DNA of 64,000 nt from an uncultured Eubacteriales bacterium (GTDB lineage Bacteria; Bacillota; Clostridia; Oscillospirales; Acutalibacteraceae): NCBI GenBank assembly GCA_934692675.1, contig CAKUUD010000004.1:62001-126000 (forward strand), given 5' to 3'. This document shows positions 27,159 through 37,700 of the stretch, in pieces (position 1 is the stretch's first letter; every line of letters begins with the position of its first letter). The position numbers and the translations under genes were made by a program. The notes under the pieces were generated by a model. The model made no database searches. It saw nothing but the letters and a program-made list of their open reading frames with translations, and was not told the DNA's origin.

Positions 27159-30080
27159 ATGGATAAAAAAATAGATAAAGAAATTGAAAATTCAGAATTA
27201 AACGAGGAATTAAACCAAGAAGATTTAGACGAAATTGCAGGAGGAAAAGGCGAGCTGAAGAAAGGCTCGGCTGCTTTGATGAGTTCTTTGATGCTGCTTA
27301 GTGGCGCGCCGGGACTGTCCGCTTATGATAACAAGGCTAGAACAGGTTCCATGCAAACCATTTCCGCGGATAACTCAACTTCAGCTAAACCAGGGAAATT
27401 AGATGGTTTAAAAGAAAAATTTAAAAATATTTTATCAAAAGAAAAACTACAAGAAATTTTTAAAAAAGAAAACCTACAGAAAATTTTTACGAAAGAAAAT
27501 CTAAAAAAATATGGTATTCCTGCGGGAGTGATAGGCGGAGGTGCGGTTTCTGCGGCGGCATTGTACAAAATCCTTATGAATAACCCAAAACTTATTTTTT
27601 CAGGAGACAAATCTGCCAATCCATTAATAGAAAGTATATTCGAAAAATATTCAGACTACTCAGTTGCTGATTGCATGTATATTTATAGTTCCTTACTTCG
27701 TACTGAAGGCTCAAACTTAGAATTAAAAAAGAATCTTATGCCCTCAGGGGCCACCGAGCTCCGTCATACGATCATCTCTTTTGTAGGAGATAATCAAGAG
27801 CTTAGAAAAAAGACGGAAAAGCTACTAAATTTACAAGCCGGAAAAGCATTTAAGCTTATAAATAGATACGAAAAATACCGTAATTATCAGCTCAGTGGTT
27901 TAGTCAATGACATGGCTGAATTATGCACTCATTATAAGCCAGGAGCTAATCCACAACCATTTGAATACAGGAAAGTCTTGCCCTCTTATCTTGATTGTTT
28001 AGAAAAATTTGACTTAAATATGATCGAAAAGCCACAAGAAGCCGAAAAAATCATAAAAGAAAGACATGAAGCTAATTTGGCCAGGATAAGAGAGGAAAAT
28101 AATTATGTCCCCAATGAAAACTCTGATGATAATATAGAAACTTCTAAAGGGGGACCAGAAATTATCCTTTCACGAGAAACATTCAACATACCGGTGCGTC
28201 GTGTCGAAATAAAAAATGTATTAAAAAAATATCCAACCTTCACGATTGCTGAATGCGCATATATATATTATCATCTTCAACACATGGATGGAGAAGTTGT
28301 AGTATTAAACAGAAATCAGGTAGCCAGGCAAGCCAATGAACTCTGTTCTAGGATCGCCGCTCTTGCAGATGATGATATAGAACTTCGAAACAATGCAAAC
28401 AAAATGATGAATTTAAAAGCCGAAGAAGCGTATAAGATTATAACTAGCTACGAAAATGAAAACGACTCTCTGCTCCATGCTTTAATTAAGCGAATGTCGA
28501 TTTGCTATACGGGCTTCCAGTTTGATGGTTTTCAATCCACTTGTTTGGATTATATAAAAGAACTCAATTTAAATGAGGTCAATAATCCACAACCGGACGA
28601 AGAGCGCGAAGAGGGAAATAATGGAGATAATAATAACGAAGTAGCTCCTGAAGAAGATAGAGAAGAAGATGATGGATTAAAAATTGTCTTTTCAAAAGAC
28701 AGATTACGCAATAAGGAAAGATATGACATCATAAAAGAGATACTAGAAAACTATCCAGACTACAAAGTTGATGAGTACGTGTATATATGTAGTGCCATAC
28801 TTCGTGCTGCTGAAGAAAACCCCGAAAGTCCAAGCTTAAAATTAGAAAAAAATCTTGTACCCGCAGGAGCCGAGGAGGTTCATGATGCGCTTGTCTCCAA
28901 TGTGCTAGACCCACGACTTAGAAAAATTGCAGACAAAGTGCTGAGCTTAAAGGCCGAAGAAGCATCTGAGATGGTTAAAGAAGAAAAAAATATTCGCATG
29001 GATCGCATCATTAATACCATTAATTTTATGGCTGAATTCTACAATTGTCCTAATAAAAATATAGGCGAAGAACGTGACCATTATATTTACTCTTTAAAAT
29101 ATTTTAAAGATCCAGAAGAAGCCGAAAATCCCGAAGACGAAAAAGCGGAAGAACAAAAATTTGAATTTTCATACGACACATTCGAAGAGAACCTGTATTT
29201 AGTCAAGCCAAAAGATATATTAAAAAAATATCCTGATTTCACAGTTGCTGAATGCGCACACATATATAATATTCTTAGTAATAGTGATGAAGGTTCTTCT
29301 GTGACATTAACCAGAAATCAGATAGCCGAAGGTGCCGAGAGTCTCCGTTCTACACTCGACTCTATACTTGACAGGTTTAATCCACAACTTAAAGACAAAG
29401 AACACGCAGTGATGGATTTAAAGGCCGAAGAAGCAATGAATAAATACGGAAACAGTCAGTTCTATATTTTAGTTAATATTATGGCTTCTTGCGGTAATAA
29501 TCCCGAATCAGAAATTTACCAAAATAAGTATATTGAAAAATTAAAGGAATTTGACTTAAAGGAGCCCAATAATACAAATTTTTCCGAGGAGTACGAAGAA
29601 GAAAAAGAAAAGGAAAAAGATTCTGATTATGAAGCTGAAGAAGAATCTGACAGTGAATATGAGAATGAATCAGATGATGAATCAGATGGTGAAGCTGAAG
29701 ATGATTATGATAATGAGTCCGAGGGCGAATCTGACGATGAAACCGACGAAGAATCTGATGAAGATAGCGAGTGGAAAATACAGAGGGAAAAAATTAAAAA
29801 TGCTATAGAGTCGGTCCAACAACTTATCGAAGATAACAAAGAAAATGGAAATACCCAATTGGGAGAATTGATTGCGAACAATATCGAAAAGGTGCTCCCT
29901 GGTCTAGGGCTGACCCCTGATAAATTTAATAATGCTGTAGAATCCATCCGCCATCAAGAGTTCTTCGAGCAAACCATAAGTTCCTACCAATCCGAAAAGA
30001 TAAAAGAATATCAATTGAAGATATATCTTGGGAGGATTTTCCCGCTTCTAATTAGACAACAATCAACCCAAAACGAGTAA
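27159..30080 (+). CDS. Giant four-repeat protein with double-glycine export leader
   Basis: 973 residues from the ATG at 27159, which follows GGGAGG by 11 bases (an ATG seven codons upstream precedes that site). Residues 1-29 form a double-glycine leader: acidic, no hydrophobic core, ending NQEDLDEIAGG (G28-G29), as in substrates of C39-peptidase ABC exporters. Then come three short repeats (KEKLQEIFKKENLQKIF), a hydrophobic stretch (GIPAGVIGGGAVSAAALYKI) and four diverged repeats of 100-120 residues sharing KKYPDFTVAECAYIY, a middle ELR/SLR block and NLKAEEAY. A run of about 60 D/E/S residues and a helical C-terminus follow. No homologous family is recognised. A terminator follows directly. 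Probably an exported host-interaction protein. Confidence 0.85.
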   Translation: MDKKIDKEIENSELNEELNQEDLDEIAGGKGELKKGSAALMSSLMLLSGAPGLSAYDNKARTGSMQTISADNSTSAKPGKLDGLKEKFKNILSKEKLQEIFKKENLQKIFTKENLKKYGIPAGVIGGGAVSAAALYKILMNNPKLIFSGDKSANPLIESIFEKYSDYSVADCMYIYSSLLRTEGSNLELKKNLMPSGATELRHTIISFVGDNQELRKKTEKLLNLQAGKAFKLINRYEKYRNYQLSGLVNDMAELCTHYKPGANPQPFEYRKVLPSYLDCLEKFDLNMIEKPQEAEKIIKERHEANLARIREENNYVPNENSDDNIETSKGGPEIILSRETFNIPVRRVEIKNVLKKYPTFTIAECAYIYYHLQHMDGEVVVLNRNQVARQANELCSRIAALADDDIELRNNANKMMNLKAEEAYKIITSYENENDSLLHALIKRMSICYTGFQFDGFQSTCLDYIKELNLNEVNNPQPDEEREEGNNGDNNNEVAPEEDREEDDGLKIVFSKDRLRNKERYDIIKEILENYPDYKVDEYVYICSAILRAAEENPESPSLKLEKNLVPAGAEEVHDALVSNVLDPRLRKIADKVLSLKAEEASEMVKEEKNIRMDRIINTINFMAEFYNCPNKNIGEERDHYIYSLKYFKDPEEAENPEDEKAEEQKFEFSYDTFEENLYLVKPKDILKKYPDFTVAECAHIYNILSNSDEGSSVTLTRNQIAEGAESLRSTLDSILDRFNPQLKDKEHAVMDLKAEEAMNKYGNSQFYILVNIMASCGNNPESEIYQNKYIEKLKEFDLKEPNNTNFSEEYEEEKEKEKDSDYEAEEESDSEYENESDDESDGEAEDDYDNESEGESDDETDEESDEDSEWKIQREKIKNAIESVQQLIEDNKENGNTQLGELIANNIEKVLPGLGLTPDKFNNAVESIRHQEFFEQTISSYQSEKIKEYQLKIYLGRIFPLLIRQQSTQNE
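27618..29500 (+). repeat. Four diverged internal protein repeats
   Basis: Repeat units at about 27618-27925, 28159-28520, 28681-29040 and 29158-29500. Each has a KYP/NYPDY start, a tyrosine-rich xxCxYIY helix, a LxRNQ or LxKNL middle and a closing LKAEEA segment. The units are clear in protein but only partly alike in DNA, so the duplication is old. Acidic linkers separate the units. Confidence 0.7.
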
Positions 30081-30088
30081 AACAAATA

Positions 30089-30120
30089 GCCACCCATAGC
30101 GGGTGGCGCTTTTATTTTTT
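30089..30120. terminator. Bidirectional terminator
   Basis: GCCACCC-ATAGC-GGGTGGC followed on the plus strand by a T-rich run; on the minus strand the stem is also followed by TATTTGTTTT. It ends the repeat-protein gene and the convergent glycan cluster. Confidence 0.85.
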
Positions 30121-31566
30121 ATAATTCATATAGCACATGGTGTAAGCCAAGATGCTCCAGAAAAAACCAACCATGAAGGTCATGTCAAAGATAATGGCTT
30201 TTTCAAGCAAGCAATAGCCGCAGTAGGCAACCAACGCCGAGAACAGCTTGGAAAACACCCCAAAATAAGGTAATTTGCTGCAAAAAAACAAATGTTTGCA
30301 AACGTCCAGGGCGACCAAAATCGAAAAAATCATAAATATTCCAAATCCAAGCACGCCTGTGCTAACCAGGATAGTAAAATAAGCGTTATGCAAATCTAAA
30401 TTTATAAGTCCGCCTTTTATATATTTTTTGCCGTATTTAATTAAGTTTGCCCGACCTACACCGAGAACGGGATGGTGCTTAAATATTTCAAGACCTTGTT
30501 TAAAAAGTGTAATTCTGCCGCTGCTGACGTCATAATGTTCGTGGCGGCCAATGGTCAGTTCATTTATATTTTCTATATCAGATTTATACTCGGGAGGGTC
30601 ACCGGGGTCAACGAGTTCTATATCTTTGTTGCTTTCTATCTCTATCTTTTCGGAGGAAGATTTAAATTCTTCTTCGTATCTGTAAACTCCGGTTATTGTA
30701 TGTCCGATAAAGCTTTGACATACATCTCGAAGGGAAAAGCACATTATCATTACAGTTACACAATATATCACCGAAACAATTATGCTTGTGATAAATTTAA
30801 TGATATAGGAAAATTTATTTTTAAAAAACATGCTACAAAGGACCCGTATCGTGCTGTAAATAATCAAAAAGAGCATCGAGGCGTTGGAATCGGACAGGAA
30901 AAGGCATACACAAGATATAACCGCAGCAAAAACAATCACACAAATATTAAAGCCGGTCAATTTAATCTTCTTGCGCATGTACTTATCTAGTAAAATGTCA
31001 CTAGCAACCATGCATTCAATCATCGAAAATGCCAGGATATTTGAATTGGTGTAAATCCCGATAAGACGATTGCAATAAATACCCAAATGGTAGCCAAAAA
31101 GCGAGCCTTCTCCCTGCCAAAACAGAGTTGCAATCGACGCGAGTGCGCCAGCTAATCCGAAATATACAAAAAATTTTAGAAGAAAAATCATTTCTTTTTC
31201 AAAATTTTTGGAAGATTCACCAGTATACATTCCATAAAACATAAAAAAACACACAGCAGTGCAATAAGCAAGGGCTATATTCGGGATAAACCAAATAGAA
31301 AAATGCACCGCGGAAGTTATCACCATTAAAATTAAAAATGAAAGCAATAAACTTTTGTATTTTATTTTAAAAATGCGCTTGTTTAAGAAATAATTATTTA
31401 TGAGTATAAACAATCCCCACATCAAAAGGACGCATTTTACCGCACCAAAAGCTATGTCTACGAATGCAAGCATTTCAAAAGACAAAGTCATCATAAAAAG
31501 TTTTCTGAACAGCGATTCATCCACGACGGTATCGCGAAAACTTTGCTTAGTGTAAGATTTTAACAA
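30112..31566 (-). CDS. O-antigen ligase/polymerase-like membrane protein
   Basis: 484 residues with about ten to twelve hydrophobic helices and one large polar loop at about 290-345. The Wzy/WaaL family signature SGRITLFKQGLEIFKHHPVLGVG falls just after that loop. In Gram-positive bacteria this family polymerises or ligates capsule, teichuronic or other surface glycans. It closes a three-gene cluster with an aminotransferase and a sugar-phosphate transferase. Specific substrate unknown. Confidence 0.82.
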   Translation of the reverse strand: MLKSYTKQSFRDTVVDESLFRKLFMMTLSFEMLAFVDIAFGAVKCVLLMWGLFILINNYFLNKRIFKIKYKSLLLSFLILMVITSAVHFSIWFIPNIALAYCTAVCFFMFYGMYTGESSKNFEKEMIFLLKFFVYFGLAGALASIATLFWQGEGSLFGYHLGIYCNRLIGIYTNSNILAFSMIECMVASDILLDKYMRKKIKLTGFNICVIVFAAVISCVCLFLSDSNASMLFLIIYSTIRVLCSMFFKNKFSYIIKFITSIIVSVIYCVTVMIMCFSLRDVCQSFIGHTITGVYRYEEEFKSSSEKIEIESNKDIELVDPGDPPEYKSDIENINELTIGRHEHYDVSSGRITLFKQGLEIFKHHPVLGVGRANLIKYGKKYIKGGLINLDLHNAYFTILVSTGVLGFGIFMIFSILVALDVCKHLFFCSKLPYFGVFSKLFSALVAYCGYCLLEKAIIFDMTFMVGFFWSILAYTMCYMNYKK

Positions 31567-31590
31567 TTTTATTCTATCTCCCCTTTAAAA

Positions 31591-32787
31591 TTAAATATTT
31601 TCCTTTACTTTTTCTATTACGTAATCCACATCTTCACTCGTTAAAAGATTGTGAAGCGGCAACGTTACCTCGTTTTCGAACAAGTGGTAGGCATTTTTGT
31701 AATTATTGATGTCAAAGCCCATATTTTTGTACGCAGTGAGCATGGGAAGGGGCTTGTAATGGACATTAGAAGCAATGCCTTCGAGAGCAAGTTTTTCAAT
31801 GAATTTATTTCTGAAATCCATATCCTTGCCGAGCAATCTCATAATGTAAAGATGACAGCTGGAGGTTGAATTTTCGCATAAATGCGGCAAAAATGATATA
31901 TTTTCGTCGGAGAAAGCGTCGTTATATTTTTTTACTATTTCGCGGCGTTTTTTCAGGATATCGTCATACCTTTCGAGCTGAGATAACCCGATGGCTGCGT
32001 TTATATCGGTCATATTGCATTTATATGCGGGCCAGATTATATCATATTCCCAGCAGCCTGCTTTTAATTTGGACAGAGCGTCTTTATTTTGACCGTGCAA
32101 AGATAGAAGCATGAAATTTTTATAAATTTCTTCGTCGCTTATTCCATCCACGCCAAGCCAAGTAACGGCGCCGCCTTCGGCTGTGGTTAAATTTTTAACG
32201 GCGTGAAAAGAAAAACATGTGAAATCCGCGACAGAACCTGACCTTTTATTATTCCTGCAAGCACCGAAAGAATGAGCTCCATCGGCAACGACAGCAATTC
32301 TACCCATAGCCTCTTGAACCCCATTCAAGGGTTTGAAAATATTCTTTTTACCTTCGACTATTTTAAATATGGTGTCGTAATCGCACATCACTCCGCCCAA
32401 GTCAACCGGGATTATCGCTTTGGTGTTTGGGGTGATGGCTTTTTCGAGTTTTTCGTAATCCATTTCGAAGGAATTTTCCCTGGTATCAATAAGGACAGGT
32501 TTTGCGCCCACATGGCAAATAACGCTGCACGAAGCGGTGTATGTGTATGCGCTCGTGATTACTTCATCGCCGGGGCCTATGCCTAAAAGCCTTAGGGTCA
32601 TTTCAAGGCAAGCAGTAGCGGAATTCAAGCAAACCGCTTTATTTGTACCGCAATACGAAGCGATTTTTTCTTCGAAAAGCTTGGTTTTCGGGCCTGTGGT
32701 TATCCATCCGGATTTTAATGTTTCAACTACGTTTTCTATTTCTTTTTCGGTGATATCCGGCGGTGAAAATTTAATTGTACGTTTCAT
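31591..32787 (-). CDS. DegT/DnrJ/EryC1/StrS-family sugar aminotransferase
   Basis: 398-residue PLP-dependent enzyme that probably aminates a nucleotide-linked keto sugar. Visible: AYTYTASCSV near residue 85, PLP-contacting ADGAHSFGA near 180, and the lysine in SFHAVKNLTTAEGG near 210. Position 24 bases after the transferase gene and 24 before the polymerase suggests an amino sugar in the surface polymer. Confidence 0.9.
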   Translation of the reverse strand: MKRTIKFSPPDITEKEIENVVETLKSGWITTGPKTKLFEEKIASYCGTNKAVCLNSATACLEMTLRLLGIGPGDEVITSAYTYTASCSVICHVGAKPVLIDTRENSFEMDYEKLEKAITPNTKAIIPVDLGGVMCDYDTIFKIVEGKKNIFKPLNGVQEAMGRIAVVADGAHSFGACRNNKRSGSVADFTCFSFHAVKNLTTAEGGAVTWLGVDGISDEEIYKNFMLLSLHGQNKDALSKLKAGCWEYDIIWPAYKCNMTDINAAIGLSQLERYDDILKKRREIVKKYNDAFSDENISFLPHLCENSTSSCHLYIMRLLGKDMDFRNKFIEKLALEGIASNVHYKPLPMLTAYKNMGFDINNYKNAYHLFENEVTLPLHNLLTSEDVDYVIEKVKENI

Positions 32788-32799
32788 TTTTAGGTCTCC

Positions 32800-33495
32800 T
32801 TACTTAGCCAGTACGGCTATGACAGTTTTTATAATTACTTTAAAATCATAAATAATTCCGAATTTTTTTATATAATCAAGATTATATTTCATTTTTTCCG
32901 GCAAAATTTCTTGAATGTAAACCTCGTCGGGATTTTTAGCATTTTCCAAGAGTTTGGCTTCGTCTTTGTAGAGGATACTTGCGGTGGAAGTGACTCCTGC
33001 GGGAATGAGCAAAGTCGCGAGCATTTCGGGGGTGTATTCTTTTACATAGCGCACAACTTCGGGCCTTGGGCCAACAAAAGACAGGTCGCCTTTTATGATA
33101 TTAAAAATCTGAGGGAATTCATCAATGCGCAATTTTCTTAGCCATTTGCCGCATTTTGTTATCCTCAAATCCTCGCCAGTAGTTACTTGAGCGCCCAATT
33201 TTTCTGCGTTTTCAACCATTGTTCTGAATTTAAAAATTTCAAAAACTCTTCCGCCTTCGGTCACTCTTTTTTGCTTGAAAATTATCTTGCCCGGAGAATC
33301 CAGATTTATAATTACAGCAACGACGAGCATCAGCGGCAATGAAATTAAAGCAAAAGAAATTGAAAAAATCAAATCAAAAATTCTTTTAAATATGAGAGAA
33401 CATTTTTTTGACTGCAATATATCGTAATATTCCCTTACTTTTTCATTTTTCATATTTTCAGGCAGACTTTCCCAGGAAATTAAAATATAAATCAC
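32800..33495 (-). CDS. Undecaprenyl-phosphate sugar-phosphotransferase
   Basis: A PglC/WcaJ-family initiating transferase, about 231 residues, which loads the first sugar phosphate on the lipid carrier. One re-entrant or membrane helix lies at about residues 40-65 (KRIFDLIFSISFALISLPLM), followed by KQKRV, FEIFKFRTM and the catalytic region DEFPQIFNIIKGDLSFVGPRP. The start is uncertain: the GTG at 33495 lies inside a GAGGTG ribosome site; the ATG at 33453 has no good site. Confidence 0.88.
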   Translation of the reverse strand: MIYILISWESLPENMKNEKVREYYDILQSKKCSLIFKRIFDLIFSISFALISLPLMLVVAVIINLDSPGKIIFKQKRVTEGGRVFEIFKFRTMVENAEKLGAQVTTGEDLRITKCGKWLRKLRIDEFPQIFNIIKGDLSFVGPRPEVVRYVKEYTPEMLATLLIPAGVTSTASILYKDEAKLLENAKNPDEVYIQEILPEKMKYNLDYIKKFGIIYDFKVIIKTVIAVLAK

Positions 33496-33519
33496 CTCTT
33501 AAAAATAGTTACAAATTAA

Positions 33520-33548
33520 ATTATACCCATATTATACCTCTTTTTCAA
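33520..33548 (-). promoter_or_regulatory. Promoter of the surface-glycan cluster
   Basis: TTGAAA and perfect TATAAT, 17 bases apart on the minus strand, 25 bases upstream of the transferase gene. Confidence 0.75.
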
Positions 33549-33619
33549 CAAAAGTGAATAAGCGCTCAAAATTTTGACGAAGATAGATATGAATAAAATT
33601 CAAAAAGGTGGTTTAAAAT

Positions 33620-34291
33620 ATGGCAGTAGCACTGATAAGGACAATTGTACTCTACGCATTTATAATCTTCGCAATAAAAATGATGGGGAAACGGCAAATA
33701 AGCGATTTGCAAACCTCGGAACTGGTAATCACAATTTTAATTTCAAACATAGCGGCAATCCCAATGCAAAACACCGCACAGCCGCTCCTTACAGGGATAA
33801 TTCCGATTTTAGTTTTGATATGCTGCGAAATACTGGCATCATTTTTAATGCTCAAAAACTTAAAAATACGCCAACTGATTTGCGGGAAGCCGATTATCGT
33901 GATAAACGAAGGGAAACTAGACCAAAAGGCAATGGAATATTTAAGATTGAGCACAGAGGATCTTTCGGAGCAGCTCAGACAGCTTGATGTATTTTCGCTG
34001 GACGACGTTTGGTTTGCGATAATGGAAACAAATGGTCAAATGAGCGTCATGAAAAAATCCGAGAAACAGCCCCCGGATGCAATGACATTGAAGCTTAAAG
34101 TACCCGACGGAGAACTGGAAACCGTGGTGGTAAGTGACGGAATTATTTCGGAATCTTCGCTCCAAAGATGCGATTTAAGCAAAGAATGGCTAAGTGAAAT
34201 TTTTGAAAAAGAAAAAGTAAAACTTGAAGAAATTTTCATAATGACCGCTAAAAAATCAAAACAATATAAAATTATAAAAAAGGAGAAATAA
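33620..34291 (+). CDS. DUF421 (YetF-like) membrane protein
   Basis: 223 residues. Three membrane helices fill about residues 3-85; the family core GKRQISDLQTSELVITILISNIA is visible and the soluble C-terminal domain follows (DDVWFAIMETNGQMSV). Function of the family is not established. A ribosome site AAGGTGG precedes the ATG. Its partner gene starts two bases after its stop. Confidence 0.9.
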   Translation: MAVALIRTIVLYAFIIFAIKMMGKRQISDLQTSELVITILISNIAAIPMQNTAQPLLTGIIPILVLICCEILASFLMLKNLKIRQLICGKPIIVINEGKLDQKAMEYLRLSTEDLSEQLRQLDVFSLDDVWFAIMETNGQMSVMKKSEKQPPDAMTLKLKVPDGELETVVVSDGIISESSLQRCDLSKEWLSEIFEKEKVKLEEIFIMTAKKSKQYKIIKKEK

Positions 34292-34292
34292 A

Positions 34293-34682
34293 ATGAAAAA
34301 ATTAATATGGACATCAATTTTATCGGGGTTTGCCGTTGTATTATGCGTGCTGTGCATGTTTTACGTGATGATAGTTTCGGATAAAGCTGCTACAGCGGTA
34401 AAAAATATTCAAAATAGCTTTTCGAACTCGCAATTTAAGGCTGCCGCGGCGGAAGTTGAAGAACTGGATGAATTTTGGGAAAACAACCACACTATGCTTT
34501 CGATTATAATTCACCACGATATGCTTGAAGAGATCGAGGAATCCATAAGCCTTATAAAAAGCACAGTAAAAACCTCGGAGGACTCCAACGACCCGGATTT
34601 TTGGCTGGAATCGTCAAGCGCGTTAATAGAACTTAAAAATTTGAGAGAAGTAGAAATACCCACACTTGGAAATATTCTGTAA
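34293..34682 (+). CDS. DUF4363-like protein
   Basis: 129 residues: one N-terminal membrane helix (ILSGFAVVLCVLCMFYVMI) and a helical domain facing outward. It matches the small DUF4363-type proteins that accompany DUF421 genes in clostridia; the family call rests on context and shape. An AAGGAG site precedes the ATG. Confidence 0.7.
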   Translation: MKKLIWTSILSGFAVVLCVLCMFYVMIVSDKAATAVKNIQNSFSNSQFKAAAAEVEELDEFWENNHTMLSIIIHHDMLEEIEESISLIKSTVKTSEDSNDPDFWLESSSALIELKNLREVEIPTLGNIL

Positions 34683-34707
34683 AATAAAACACTCCAAAAA
34701 ATAAAGA

Positions 34708-34735
34708 ACCGACCCAAATGGGTCGGTTTTGTTTT
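34708..34735. terminator. Bidirectional terminator
   Basis: ACCGACCC-AAAT-GGGTCGGT followed by TTTGTTTT on the plus strand and by CTTTATTTTTT on the minus strand. It separates the DUF4363 gene from the convergent giant gene. Confidence 0.85.
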
Positions 34736-34740
34736 AGGGG

Positions 34741-37700
34741 TTATTCATTTTCTTCAGTTTCACCTTTTTTACCAAAAGGTAGTTTACTTCTGAGGCTCTT
34801 CCAAACTCCTTTATGTGATTCTCCTTTTTTCCCACTTTTTGTATTTACTGCTGGTGCTTGTGCTGATGTTTGATTAACGGTATTGTCTGTTGTTTTAGAT
34901 TTTTTAAACTTACCAGGTAAACTTGATACTGTTTTAACGGCTGAGGAAGCGGCACCTTTAATTGCACCTCCGGCTGTAGTAGCGGCACTTTTAGCGGCTT
35001 TTCCAACTGAAGACTTTCCAATTTTTTTCGCGGCCTTTTTAGCAGTATCTTTCGCTTTGCCTCCCAATTTGGCGGCTTCGCGTTTAAGTTTAAGCAATGT
35101 GCTGAATTGGCTTTCTATCTTTGAAATTTTGTCTTCTTTTACAAGTCCTCCGAGTTTATCCTTTACTTTTTTAACAAGAGCATGGCCTACGATTCCATCA
35201 CGGCAGAATTTTTTCATCGCATGATTTACAGCATAGACTTCATCCATATTGTTTTCTTTTATGCCACCAACTGACATACCTTTGCAAGCTGCTTCAATAC
35301 CTTTGGAACCACTGGGCAAGTATGCTATACCGATATATAAAACACCTACTTTTGCTTCAAATTCTTTACCGTCTTCTAATTTCCATTTGTCGATATTGTT
35401 GTCAGTGATCATGACTTTTAGCTTACTTCTTAAGCTTTTCGCACTGGAGGGACCTTCCTTAAGTTTATCAAAAATCTTTCCAAAGTTACCTCTAGTATTA
35501 GTATTAACTATAATTTGACCAACGGCTTTGAATGTTTCATACTCAGGTTGATCCATTACACTTTGTTTTACGAATCGACCCTCTGCTCCACTTGCTCCAG
35601 CATGCTCGTCTAACACTTTCAGTTCTTTTTGTGCTGCATCTAATTCTTTTTCGCTGTTATCTAATTTATGGGCTACAACTTTTTTGCCTTTCCTTACGAG
35701 CTTGCTGGCTTTACCTTTAATTCTACTGAAAAGCCCTTTGTTTTCTTCGGTGGTTGCTTTTGTTTCTTCTTTTTGTTCAGCTTCTTCATTTTCGTTAGTA
35801 TTCATAACATTTTCATTGGTTTTTTCGCCACCATTAGTTGCGGCTTTTTCTAGCTTATCTAGCTCGTTTTTAGTTTCATTAAATAACTCTTCGCTTAATT
35901 CATGATATTTTTTTAAGACTTTTGATTTGTCCACACTATTTCCTAATACTTCGAGGTTTCTAATATTATTTAATCTATTTTCAAATGTTTCTTTAACATC
36001 TCCTTCTGGTAAGACATTATCAATTAGATCGTGAAGCACTTTAGACCATCGTACTTGCAAGTCACCTTCATAATCAACTAAGTGCAGTTGGTATCTTTTA
36101 ATAAAATTAAGCTTCCACTCCGTATCTTTTTCACCAGCTGATCCGTTACCACTAGTTTGCGCAATTTTATAACCACGTGATAAAAGCTCATTATATTTTT
36201 TCACAAATTCCTTTAATAATTTTTCTTCGGCGGTTTCCTTTTTAAGATAACCTTTGTGTTCGGCTTTTCTTTTTAATCTCTTTAGTACACTATTCGTGTA
36301 GTTTAACATTTTGTCGCACATCTTGTTGTACTTTTCCATGAGCTTCAGTTTTTCTGAATTATCTATGTCGTTGTCACTAATAATTGCCCTTGAAATTTTA
36401 TTCGCCTTAGTTGAAAATGCAGTCCGATTAGCTTCTGGCAAATACCTAATTAATTTAGTTATTAGCTGCATCCAAGCTCCATCTAAGTCTTTCGGTGTCT
36501 CAAATTTTTCTGCTAAGGATATGGAACTCCTCACATTCCTATTTAGCCAAATTGAATTCTCTTCAGGCTCTTTCTTCAACACTTTCGTAATAAGGGCTTT
36601 AAGGTCATTTGGTGATTTCAATCCATCAACAAATCCATTATAATCTTCTACGAATTCATTGTATTTTTTTACAGCTTTATTAACTATCCTTATAGCTCCG
36701 AGTTCTGACGACGAGGTGTCCAACAGTTCCCTTTCTTTCTCTTCATTTTCGTTAGTATTGGTAACATTTTTATCGGCTTCTTGGGTGATTCCTTTACTCT
36801 CCGTAGCTTTTTCGCTGGCCTCAGTAGGTTTTGCCCCTTTTTCTGATTTGGGAGCTTCTACAGTTTCGTTTGCTTTTGTTTCTTCTTTTTGTTCGGCATT
36901 TTCATTTTTGTTAGTATTCATAACATTTTCATTGGCTTTTTCGCCACCATTAGCTGCGGCTTCTTCTAGCTTATCTAGCTCGCCATTAAGATCAATGATC
37001 ATATATTCTAACGATTTAACTGCATCACTTACAAATTGCTGTTGACTATTATCCCCAGCATCGAAAGGCTTCCTATCAGGAAAATTTATATTATCAGATT
37101 CCTTAATAAATTCCACATATTTCTTACTAGAATGTTTTAAGCCAGCATCTCCTTTTTCGTTGAAATAATTAATCAATCCTTTTGCTATACGCCTGTACTC
37201 ATTTAACACCTGATATATATTTTTAATATTCCCTGTGACTCCCTCTACTTCGAAAGTGGAGCTTTTTTCCCATGTATCAATATTAAAAATATCTTTATTC
37301 AGATTACTATATACAATTGTTGCAGCGTTAGTATTCGAGTCAAAAAATTTTTTATATTTTTCTAAAAATTTTCGATATTCACTAACACAAGTAGTAAGAC
37401 CTAAAATTTTTGAATTTACAAACTCTATCGTTAGATCATGGTCAATAGACCTTGAATTATTTGCACCGCTGTTTACACTTCCAGATTCTTTGCCTTTGGG
37501 GCCCTCAAAAGCACTCCCCCTGTTTTTAATTCTTTCGGAAAAATCATTTAATTCTATTAGCTTGGCACTAACTTTATCAAATAACTTGTTGGCTTCTGTA
37601 TGATATTTTCCTAGGATGCTTAATTTTTCTTCATTACTTTTAGCACTGTTAAATTTGGTGCCAATATCAAATATTTCTTTTGTAGTACTATTAGACTCTC

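Noticed and set aside
35754..36981. CRISPR-like repeats in the giant gene
   Set aside because: Only two full copies and one partial, 1.1 kb apart and in coding frame; no regular spacers.
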